Source: Stichopus chloronotus
Taxonomy: Eukaryota; Echinodermata; Holothuroidea; Aspidochirotida; Stichopodidae
Length of the DNA stretch: 64,000 nt
Direction of reading: 5' to 3'
NCBI GenBank assembly: GCA_021234535.1
Contig: CM037843.1
Coordinates: 19,499,911 to 19,563,910 of the forward strand
Part shown: in pieces, positions 40,301 through 51,000 of the stretch
Layout: the number at the start of each line of letters is the position of its first letter
How positions within the stretch are numbered: position 1 is the first letter of the stretch
Position numbers and translations under genes: made by a program
The notes under the pieces: model-generated
Told to the model about the DNA's origin: nothing
The model's database searches: none
What the model saw: only the letters and a program-made list of their open reading frames with translations

Positions 40301-43300
40301 TTACAAGGAGCATTACAAAAGTTCATGTTTTAATCATTCTTGATTATCATTCACTAGAATCCCTTGAATCGTTAACTTATGGAGCCAAGACCATCATGTT
40401 TAACAAATATGCAATAATTACAATGGATGTAAATGGCAATTATTAATGAACAAGAAATCATTAAAGCAGTAATGACTACAGTTTTCCAAGAAGTCAAAGC
40501 GACGAAACTTCCTGATTGTTGACAACACTCGTATCCTATCCTGATGAAACACGAGGTATCGCTGTATCAATACTCCTTATATTAAGAGTAAAAGTCAATT
40601 TTTCCGTAATGCAGTTTGAGAAAGTGTATTATCTCAAAGACAGACGTTGCAGAAAAGACAAAAAAAAAAAAAAAAAAACGTCAGTGCTGCACTTTTGGCA
40701 GTGATTGGCGCTCATTAGCGTTCTCCTTAAAGAGGTTAAAGATGATGATGTTATAATGATTAAAGTCTGCTTTCGAGATTGAACTACAAATGTTTCCTAT
40801 CTCTCAGAGGATCAGAATTTGGAAAAAGGTTGTTCTCTTTTTTTTTCTTTTTTTTTCCTGATTGAAGACAATATCTTGTTTCACATGTCTTGAGGGTGTG
40901 CTTTTCTATTATGATACAGACACATCTATCTACCCTCGAGCGATCAACATTTTCTCAACAGATGTCCACTAATAGATCTGACCAAATGCCAAAATTAGGC
41001 TATCGATTGACTGCATGCGCCGTCATACTGTCAGTCATATTCTGATCCATTAAGCAGCAGCGTACACACTGATCTTATCATTAGATGCAGAGAAAGGTGG
41101 ACTGAACTGTACGCAGTATGCAAAACATCAACATTCTACCTTGACTGAAACTGTATTTCCACTGATGGACAAAGTGGTTAAAAGCGTTTTAAGAAGAGAG
41201 TTTTTTAACCTTTCAAGGCAGTATATATAGGCAACCTTACTATTCCAGATCTTCACACGCACTCGGTAGTTTTACGATAGTATAAGAGAAACGATAATGT
41301 TTTAATCATAGTACCAGTTTTAAGCTCATCCTATGTATGGACTGTGTATGATTAGTTTTTGAAAAATAAGATGAGGTCACAATCAGGTAAGGTGTAAATT
41401 CTTCCATCTAATTTGATTTATAAAACGAAAGTTTTTACCACAGTGTAATGTGCCCCTAACATATTTAATCAACATCATATATGGGGTATAATTGAAAGGT
41501 TGTAAGTTTATCAAGTCTATACTCATCCTCTGACACTTTAGAGGCCGTTTTGTCTTATAAACCACACCATTAAGCTTTGTCAACGCACATCATTACATGC
41601 AAGCTTTGTCAAAAGATTAAAATGTTTTAAGCATAACGAAAAGTGTATAAGGTGTAGAATACGTACCAATACCACTGGTTGAATAAAATACTTTCACCGG
41701 TGTACTTCATACGCGCACAATTTATTTCAAATATATTTATATCTGTTACCGCTATGAAATATTATTGAATGTAGTAAGATGACATCTTTAGATACAGAGG
41801 GAACAAAACACACACAAATTTGGGAGATCTTTTGCAGCTTGTCTTTCCTCCGGGGCTTTCACGCTCGTGCAATTTCTATCGAGATTAAAATGTAAGCCTT
41901 GGAAAGTAAAAAATTGGTTTCCAATTCTGTTTTAATGTTTACAGTTTCTTCTACCTTTTCCCGAATTCAATTCTCTCTCTTTTTGCATTTGATCTGCAAA
42001 TCATCCCAAAGATTGATTTCTCATTTTGACCAGAAGGAATTGAAATGTATCAGTACCCATCGGAAAAAGACTTAAAGTTGTATGTGCGCTCACTTTATTA
42101 TTTTATTTTCAAATTGCATCACCCTAGTATGTAGCGCAACAAGAACTCCCGCCAAACCTTATGTGTACATCGACACAAGATGAATCATTCTATCATTGCT
42201 TTTCATGATGGACATACATTGTACTTGAAAATGAAACTTGACTATGTAACAGCATTACGTATGCAACTATAGTTATCTTAAGGAGCATAAAGTGTGACTT
42301 CACAGAAGTAGGGCACATGTAACCTTCAAGGAAATTCAAGGTAGCCTACATATGCACAGTGAAAAATCACCATATCAGCATGTTTAGTATGTGTATAACG
42401 ACAATTCTGTTAATTCACCGTAACAATAGAATCCAAGGTTTTCCTTCTAAAGTACAACTCTGACCTTCCCGAAGGCAAATTGAATTGTGACTTTGTAGGC
42501 TGCAAGTTTTGAAATTATTGGAATCATTATTGCAATCACAACTACGGATGATGATATTTTAATCCATTTGGGAACAAATTTGGTCACAGTTTAAAACCTT
42601 TATTAGTGTTGTCAATTTGTGGTATTTTTACTATGTCACATTACATCATTCTCAAGTCTCTATGTAACTCTTAAATTTAGTCAAGCAGTTTTTAGCTCTA
42701 TCGCATTTACTCTTGAGAAAATTTTTCCACCTGGAAAAGTTGAAAGTTAATTTGAAACAGGACGACTAAACTATCAGCTTGATGTAAAGACTTCGTTGAT
42801 TTTTATGATTCACTCAACTACTGATGTTAGTTTTCGTGCTGGTAATACGTTATAACGATCGATGTTAGACCAAAATATTTCAAGAAAACATTGCTTTCAT
42901 ATTCCTAGGATAACAACTGACTGACATCATGTAATTTCATTTGAAACATTTTATGTGAGGATGTTGTAATTTGGTCTCATTTGCTTCGCCATTTTGCCAC
43001 ACAATGTCAGCGATGTTGACTGCAGATGGTATACTAAACTGTGGTGTTGACTTAACGGAGAATCCTTTTGCTCTCACAAGTCGAACTGCGATCCTTCCTT
43101 TATTTTAGTCACAGATTTTGAATTATTCGTCTCGTAATTTTTCAGTAAAAGTAAGATCCATGGCAACGAATACGTTCATGACAAAACGTGATACCTCTTT
43201 AGAGGAGAGGGGGGGGGGAGTGAAGTCAATACTTGTGTTTAGTATTTGTTATTGTTTTTCTTGAGCTACCTAACGGCGGGAGGCAATAAAGTACAAAGAA

Positions 43301-43412
43301 AGTTTATTAATTCCCTAATTAAAACGACCGACGCAATGAAGTTATGAGTAGGCCTATTATATATGAAAGTGTAAGATCCAAAATGTTGCGAAAGTAAATG
43401 AAGTGGGTGTTA

Positions 43413-43468
43413 CTAGTAAGCAATATATATATATGTATGTATATATATATATATACACTGCTTACTAG
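43413..43468. repeat. Perfect 10-bp inverted repeat enclosing a TA microsatellite
   Basis: CTAGTAAGCA (43413-43422) and TGCTTACTAG (43459-43468) are exact reverse complements. The loop is (TA)n, itself self-complementary, so the whole 56 bp can form a cruciform. A second TA tract follows at 43478-43495. Confidence 0.8.
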
Positions 43469-45759
43469 GATATATGTAGGTATATATATATATACTCGTG
43501 AGACCCGTCGCATATTTCCTTTACTTCAATTTTATAAAATATTCACCCATCGTCATGATGGGAAATGCAGGTGTAACTCCCCTCACGTGATATTCCCTTG
43601 CTGTCTGAAATGCTCCAATCCCTTCACTCTTGTTTTTTTTTTCTTTTATTTCATTTGATCTCATCTTAATATCGTTTTAGTTATTAGCAAGATATATCTT
43701 CCATTCTCACTCACGTCAATGTCTCAAACCAGTAAGAATTTCAGCGATTGCCAAAGGCGGGAAGAATGTCGTGTCTGCTGGAAAAATTAACATATTAATC
43801 GTTCAGTCTAAGATATTTTCATACAACAACGAATGGCTTCCCTCGTTTGCTATAGTCATGCACTTACACTTTTCTCATGTTGTATTACAAACTGTTGTCT
43901 GTCTTTGTTTTGATTATATTTTGTATTTCATTATGTTATGTAATGTTATTTATGCAAAGGAATTTCACTGACAAACATTTGGAATCGAACGATCATTAGT
44001 GAGTTTTCGTCACACTTACTACAAAAACAAAAGTGATAGTGTTTTGTATCTGATTAAAGGGTTATGCCATGACAAGATATATCTCTCTAAAGCATGCATA
44101 TGCAAAAGGATATATGGCTGTCTTCTACTTCGTCGTCTTAATTGACATTTTGCCATAGAGGTAAAATATTCAGAAGGATATCAAAATTGTAACGATCGAT
44201 ATTTAATAGCCTTTATAGACGGCTTCTTATGTCAACGAAGTGGATACAGAGTCAAGCTGTTTCCATTAACCTTCACTTTTATCTGGAGTAGTTGTTATGA
44301 ATCCATCGCTTGAAGGCGGAAAAACTAGGGTTTTACGTCCTACCTTGAGAAAAAGACGAAAAAAAATATCGACTCTGTGAGCTAATCGATAACTTGACTG
44401 TGGTAATACCACATGTATGCACATAAAATATTTTTCGTTAATCGATAATTCATTGGCGGCCAGAATATTTACCGAACGGAAGTTTCTGTTGTTAAAGCAA
44501 ACAGCAATAAGGATAACATTCTGTTGATGGTGCTCTGTTTCTTATTAATACACGACGTATACTCTGTAACTTATGTTGTATCCTCATATACCCATAAGGT
44601 CACTGATGAGGTCAGGTTTTTGTCAGGTTTTTGACAGGTCTTCTAAGGACTGAAAACTTTCGAAAGGAAGTTGTATAATCGTCGTGTTCCCTTTTCGGTT
44701 TCAATGCTAATACTATATGCTCACCTTGGAAATGGCGTTCATTCATTCCGATCCGAATTGTATTTCTTACAAACATGAAATTATCTCGGACTGAGCTTTG
44801 ATGCATGGTAACTTTGGAAATCAATAGAGATTTTCATTTTGTCTAGTTTGAAGAGCTTCCGGTACAAAAAAAGGGGGAGACTATGTTTTTACCCTCGGCC
44901 GAAATATGATTGGTGATTGTTGTACCAGAGATGAATGTAAAGACCGTAGTAACATACGTTGAAACTACGGAATTGACTTTGCCTTGGTGAAATAAAAAGA
45001 ACAATCCACACTTTTACGTCATAAATATTCTGAAACGTTACGAAGACTTGACTTCGAAAGATGTACATAATATTTCTTGTCTAAAACATCGACACACAAA
45101 TCATCAGGGACGTCAAACGTCCGAAGCGAACGTTACTTCATTACATTATAGAACATAACTATATGTCCATGGCAGATTGATTAGGCTGGCTGTATCCCAC
45201 ACCAGTCACATTTGTCATTAGTGATGCAGAGAGGTAATGTACACAAAAACGACATTGCGACATTATTACGTTTTACGGATTCATTATTTATGATTTCGAC
45301 TGCCAAATATGACGTTATTATGTTCGTTATTTGACAGATACATGGGTAATAAAGTTGTTAGTGACTTAAAACATGTAACATCAATCATGCCAACCATAGG
45401 AAAACGAACTTTTGGGTAAGACCGACTGGTTTGTGAGTTATTGATCAGAACTAGCGTAATGTTTTCTCCCTTTTCTTCTTTTCTCTCTTTAACTTTGTCG
45501 TCTATGTATATCGGACAATGTTTTATTGTCGCTCAGGCTCGTTTTTATCTGTTGATTGATTGATCAGTTTATTAATACTTACATTAGTCAATCTTGTTGT
45601 CAGTCAAAACAAAATCAAAACAAAATTGGTTGATCATATATTTGATCTTTTTCTCCGTTCTCCTGTTCGTCGATGCATCAGTTGATTCATCTGTCTGTCC
45701 GATCTTCTGTGTATACGTTTGTCCTTCTATCTGCCTGATCTTCCACTGTGTCTATGTGC

Positions 45760-45783
45760 TTGTTTGTCTGTCTGTCTGTCTGT
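45760..45783. repeat. (TGTC)n microsatellite
   Basis: About six tandem TGTC units lie at the end of a longer CT/TG-rich stretch that starts near 45655. The stretch is low complexity and not coding. Confidence 0.8.
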
Positions 45784-46100
45784 GATTAAGCATAGCCAGT
45801 CATAATTGCACTGCGGGATGATCTGTTACAGGTAGATTCCAATTTATACATGATCGGCTCTGTTTGTAGCTTAAAGTGATTGCATGTGTACTGAAAAACC
45901 AAAAAGATAAGATTATGTTTGATCTTAACTTTTTCTTTATTTTTAAATGTACACGCGAGGGTATACACGAACGGACTATGTCTTTCACTGAAGGAAAATG
46001 ACAGTAACTACTTCGAAAAGCAACGGGATTGGCATAAAAACAGTAAAAAACAGAAATCATGTTTGAAACTTAACGGTTCTTTCTATAAGCGCCGACATAG

Positions 46101-46133
46101 TGAATATGCAACAGTCTCACTGTTGCATATTCA
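46101..46133. repeat. Perfect 15-bp-stem hairpin with 3-base loop
   Basis: TGAATATGCAACAGT and ACTGTTGCATATTCA are exact reverse complements separated by CTC. The hairpin abuts the tandem repeat at 46138-46265, whose units begin with the same TGAATATGC, so the arm sequence appears to be derived from or shared with the repeat. Confidence 0.85.
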
Positions 46134-46135
46134 AT

Positions 46136-46265
46136 ATGAATATGCGATAGGTCTCACCGTGAATATGCGATAGGTCTCACTATAGTGTATCAAAAACATA
46201 CCACTCTAGCCTAATGAATATGCAATAGGTCTTACTATAGTCTATCAAGAACATACCACTCTAGT
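46136..46265. repeat. Tandem repeat of 55 bp, two copies plus a short partial
   Basis: Units start with GAATATGC(G/A)ATAGGTCT at 46161 and 46216. They continue through ACTATAGT and AACATACCACTCTAG. A truncated 23-bp copy precedes them at 46138. The copies are about 90% alike. Confidence 0.8.
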
Positions 46266-47223
46266 CGTCGCTCCTTGGTCGGTATCGGGAATTCTAGTAT
46301 TTGGTGAAAGGAAGCACTGTATTTACAAATAATCTAAGAACTGAACACAACATTGCGGAGTCAGTGATCCTGAGTTGTTTTGACTAACTGAATATTCAAT
46401 ACTATAGGCCTACTTACCATTGGCTTGTTCAAAGACGCACACCGTTGATTTGAATGAAAACTGTCAACCACTACATTGTCGTATTTTACACTTTTTGTCG
46501 TTATGTTAGAATTTTAAATCATATGCCAGAATTAACCAATGGAAACCTATTTCTTTTCCTAGATCGTCTGAATTGTGTAATTAAAAGCCTTACCAAACTT
46601 TTGGAGATGAAATTTCAATGTTTTTACTTTTTGCCTACGCACGCAGTCACTTTAAGAAATCCTGTCACGTGACTTAAAATGGCAGAGGACTTGTTCACGT
46701 GACTGCCGTAGATATGATACGAGGTGTGGGTATACTGTGATCAAATGAACTTAAGTCATGAAACATTCACGATATTCGTCATTTACATTCTTTATAAAAC
46801 TAACAAGAAATTTTTTTTTTTGTACATACCTACCCTTCCCGTCTTCTCACCCTTCCACATCTGCTCTTCCAAGTCCCTCCATCTTCCGATCAATAATCGA
46901 TTTGTCAAGTTTGTGGAAAGAATATAAAATGCAGTCATTGTCATGTTTAACGTTGGTAACCGAGATACATCATTTTCATATGACATCCATTTTAGTTACT
47001 GTGTACATGGAGCAGTGTAGTAGTATCTTCACGGTTCATGAATTAGACATAGAAATGCATGGATCAGACGGTTTGGGATGCAGTACCTGAATTAGAAAAA
47101 TGTCAGTATCTCACAGATATGGTACGTGATTTAATATGTCATCAGTAATTTTCCTCCATGATTCGATATGATGCGTGTGTGTCCTATGTCGTAAGTATTC
47201 CTGTCTTTCTTTGTCTCACACAG

Positions 47224-47352
47224 AAGTGCCGATGTGGACGTTACTGCAGATAGCACCCATCAAGAATGAGAAGGACAAAGTGGTCCTGTTTCTATGCACA
47301 TTCAAAGATATTACAGCTTTGAAACAACCCATAGAAGATGACTCAGCTAAAG
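47224..47352 (+). CDS. eag/KCNH1-KCNH5-like: EAG-type potassium channel, exon encoding the end of the PAS domain
   Basis: This exon encodes the C-terminal beta strands of the PAS domain. The translation [18 protein letters not shown], then [18 protein letters not shown], matches the conserved EAG sequence with no gaps, including the ALKQPI linker. The acceptor is CTCACACAG at 47223 and the donor is G|GTAAAA at 47353. The exon is 129 bp, with a split codon at each end, both in phase with their neighbours. It lies 32.6 kb from the previous exon and 522 bp from the next. Its last 31 bp reappear in altered form inside the following intron at 47530-47561. Confidence 0.96.
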
Positions 47353-47874
47353 GTAAAACTGCACATGAACGGGATGTTTGGGTTTCGGTCAAAACTTGTA
47401 AAGGTTTATTTGTAATGGGGGGGGGGGGGGGGAAGTAAACGATTACAGGTAAACGACATTGGAAGGCGGTCAAAAGGGGTGAACGGTTGCTTGTGAAACT
47501 TGATGTTTGAGAAGAGGACAAAAGGTTAAAAACAATCCAAAGAAGTTGACTCAGCTAAAGGAAAACGATTGCACGGTAAACGGGGCGTAAGGGTGAAAAG
47601 GTCAAAAAGGATAAACGACTGCACGTAAACGGGATGTGAGTGAGGTAAAAATGGGGTAAACAACTGCGCATTAACTGGATGTGGGGGGAGGTCAAGATTG
47701 AGCAACTTTCGATATTACAAAAATACATTCTTTCTTTTCTTAAGTCATCTTTTTCTTAACATTCTCTTCTAAACTTATGTCTATTTCGTTTTCAGTGTAA
47801 TTTCTTAGTTCTCACAAACCAAATCTGAACACTGTCTGCAATCACATTTACATATATTTTTTCATCCCATATAG
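47353..47874 (+). other. 522-bp EAG intron largely occupied by a minisatellite
   Basis: The intron runs from GTAAAA to CCCATATAG. Repeat units of about 45 bp of the form AACGACTGCACGTAAACGGG...GGTCAAAA begin near 47357, 47438, 47482, 47564, 47614 and 47659, with variable spacing. Between the third and fourth units lies a copy of the exon end. A G16 run sits at 47417-47432. The right third is pyrimidine-rich and ordinary. Confidence 0.85.
47357..47697. repeat. Minisatellite of about 45 bp starting at the exon border and including exon-derived sequence
   Basis: Six degenerate units start with AAC(G/T)A(C/T)TGCAC-type sequence and end with a GGTCAAAA or GGTAAAA-type segment. At 47530-47561, 29 of 32 bases match 47322-47353, which is the 3' end of the PAS exon plus the first base of the intron. 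In the copy, GGTAAAAC has become GGAAAAC, so the GT donor is absent. This implies duplication across the exon-intron border 208 bp downstream, followed by loss of the splice site. Confidence 0.85.
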
Positions 47875-48005
47875 GAATGGGTCGATTCGCCCGTCTCGCC
47901 AGGAGCGTCACGAGGAGTCGTTCTGTCTTTGTTCAGGTCGCTCAACATTTACCAAACGTTAAAGCAGAACAAACCAAACAAACACAAATTTCACAGATTG
48001 CTCAT
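47875..48005 (+). CDS. eag/KCNH1-KCNH5-like: EAG-type potassium channel, exon encoding the linker after the PAS domain
   Basis: The exon begins after CCATATAG and reads through KG-MGRFARLARSVTRSRS, then a less conserved part, and ends QISQIAH before the donor GTAAGT at 48006. The FARLARSVTRSR stretch is almost identical to that of Drosophila EAG. It corresponds to the basic helix that binds calcium-calmodulin at the N terminus of human EAG1, so calcium-dependent inhibition of the channel is likely. The next exon continues H-MMS, which is the same junction residues as in the fly protein. The exon is 131 bp, split codon at the start and phase 0 at the end. Confidence 0.95.
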
Positions 48006-51000
48006 GTAAGTCACTCTAGGTCATCTTCGTTCCCCCCCCCCCTCCCCAGTTTCCCATTACTTTTCATTTACTCGTTATTTTTACACCATTTTTTCCCTTA
48101 CTTGTCACAATTTCATATTACGATTAAACTTTTGTTTTATTCACACGGACTGTCTTCTGTGGCATTCCGACTTATGAATATTCATACCAGTCGGCACATG
48201 ACGTCAGTCACGTAGATCATGGTCAACAATGTTGGTCTACGTACTTTTTACGGTTCCAGCTCTCGCTCGCTCTTCTTGGTGCTGGTAAAAGTTAATTACT
48301 TCAAACAATGTAAATGTGTATATTTCAGCCAAGGGTAAAATACGTTTGGATGACTTAACTTGTATTCAAGAAAAAGCGTGGCTGCTTTATTCAAGGCTAG
48401 TAAATACGCAAAGGCAAAATTCAGGGGCAATCAATTTTCATACGAGCACAATATGTTGATCCAATTGCATGCCAATGTATTACTGGTAGGCCTACACCTG
48501 TAACAAAATCTATTTGTTACCCACTTCATAATGTGAACCTAAAAGTGAGACTTGTTAGGCAAGGCTTTTCGTTTATCGTTTATATATGTATACATACTTT
48601 AACATAGGAATATTGCTGTTTTGGAGAGAGTATTTCAAACGTGCCTTCTTCTCATCTCTCGTTAAAATATGCCCCCAGAAATACGGAAAAGGGGACAAAT
48701 AAGCACTACAGAGAAAAATAAAAATGTTTGTTTCAAATCTGTAATTAAGTTCGACTGTTTTATGAGCCATCCGTGGAAAGTCCTTGAATGAGCAGAATTG
48801 AGTTGGTTTATAAGAGCTATCGTGATAAAAATCTGATGAAGAGAAAACTGCATGGAAAAAATGTAAACATGCAATAGAAATATATTGAGATAATCAAGAA
48901 AAACTAAAGGGCAACTTCTTTTTTTTTAACAGGTGTGTTTGGAATAATAAGGCACGGGGAAGGGAGAACCTAGCAGCGGTTCTAACGGTAGAAAATGAAA
49001 ATGCAAATATTAGTTATGCTGGAAATTGAAGACATTATCTGTACCCCTTGGTCGTCCTAAAAAGATTTTGTGTCTTGTTGTATGTATATAATCGTAAAAG
49101 TCAAAGAGAAAAAAACAACACTAGATAGAATGTCACTTTGGTATAACATCTCAACAGAGACAAAGTAAGTTACAGATGTTAAATACAAAATATATTTTTG
49201 ATTGCCAACCATTTGTCTGATCTACATCTGAAGCACTTGATAGGTCATGATACGTCTGTGCCATTAATAATAAAAATGATGGGTTCGTGTGTTGAAATTG
49301 ACGAAAGGTAATAGGCCCAGATAATGAAATGCACTCACCGTATAAGTCATAACTTTTTGTTTAATTTTCAGTAATACTTTGGGAAAAATCCTTTCAATCA
49401 TATCTGTTTTATGTGTGTTGCCGGTGGCAGGAACTTAAGATTACATATACCGTATGTTGTAAATATCACGTTGCTTTTGGAGATAATTGTTGACAAAGAC
49501 CATGCCTCGAATCAATCACACAGTGTTTGATAAAAATTTAAAAAAAAAAATACGTTTGTTTGTATTCCATAAAAATTTCTACTGAGTAGACATTTTGACT
49601 TTCTTTCGCTTGTTATCTTCACGTACATCAATTTATCGACTTAGGCACGTAGCCAATTGTCAAGAAGGGTGCGAAGCCCGTACACAGACTATCTAAGCGT
49701 AGTGACCCCGTAGGTTAGTGCGAAATACAATTGTAACTGTAATTGGCACTTCCCATGACTTTTAAGTTGCATATAAAAATTAAAGAAATCCGAGTGATAT
49801 CATAAAAACATTCAAAAAGGACAAAGTATATGCTCACCGAAGGATAACTTGCCCGTTCTTGGGTACACCCCACTGGATACGATTTCATTTAACTTTAAAG
49901 TTTCTTTATCGATACTCATATCTCGGGGCTTGTTTGCTCAAAAATGTTTTGTTGTGCCTTTCTTGTCTAATTGAATTGCTGATTTACAATTATCTGACGT
50001 ATCTAATTTCTTATCTTTGTTATTCAACTTTTTATCTAGCGATTGATGTTTCCTCGGATTCACAGAAGGGATCAACTCAAAATGATTCACTTCCCTTCTT
50101 TTAGATCTTTTACTCGAACAAACAAGTTTCACTGTCATGGATGTACTTCCTGCATATATTAAGCCTCTCTCCTCCTTATAGGAAGGAAAGCAAACAAGTC
50201 CAAAATAATGACATGGATTACCGAAAATAGAAAAATGATTCCGTACTCTAGCAAAACAAAAAATAAAAATAAACGTAAATATGAGATACGATACGTGTGT
50301 TTGTGCGATGTCTCTGTGTCTATGGTGTGTTTAGAGGGGTCAAAGGTCAGTATTAATCTAAATATCAGCACTTCGATATACACTTACACCTACGTAAGAC
50401 AGAAACTTGTATTTTGATTGCATTTGTTAGTTTCTTGCTGCTTTCTACAGTAAAAGGATGAAACCGTTCCAAAGAAAAAAAAAAACAGGCTACAATGTCT
50501 CTCCTGAGAAGTGAAATTGTTAGACCGTAATATGTTGAAATGCTTGAGATCTTCATGTGATGGGGTTCCTGTTCTGGTAGGTTAACCCTACATTGTTTTT
50601 ATATTTTTCCTGGAAACAATCTATATTTTGTTGGCGACGTTTAGAAACCGCATAAACATGTTTATAACGGATGTATGTTATTGGAAAACTTAATAATGGA
50701 GGAAAGTCACAGGCAAAAGAAAAACAGACCTTCATGCATTTCTATGTTAATCTCACCACAAATTGAACGATCAAGACACTGTCCCATCAATAAACCCGAA
50801 ACATAATTTGCAAGTTTAAATCTTTTTAAGAGTAATTCACCAACGGTTGAAGAAAATATGAATATAAACTGTGCTCTTTGTTAACGGAGCGGAAGGATTT
50901 TTGGCCATTCCTCTCTCTTATTTTTTTTGGGGGGAGAGCTCTGTTTCGTCATTTTCTCAGTTTGATTCTGTACCTGAAACGGAGAATAATGTAGTCTTTC

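Larger units (their letters stand above)
14630..47223 (+). other. 32.6-kb intron inside the PAS-coding region of the EAG gene
   Basis: The intron is bounded by GTAAGT at 14630 and by a pyrimidine-rich acceptor ending TCTCACACAG at 47223. It interrupts the PAS domain between YKKN and the strand starting VPMW. Most of it shows no coding signal. It holds the GAT-rich satellite at 17082-17680, the (TA)n tract near 24550, exon-like stretches at 25139-27930, a tandem duplication of about 255 bp at 30920-31480, two MITE-like elements at 33021-33889, G-run tracts, and a short tandem repeat with hairpin at 46101-46265. The unlisted stretches between these are AT-rich sequence in which I see nothing specific. 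Confidence 0.85.

Noticed and set aside
44600..44660. CTGATGAGGTC with a nearby GAAAAC, considered as a second hammerhead-like core
   Set aside because: The second core strand CGAAAC is not present at a suitable distance and no stem forms.
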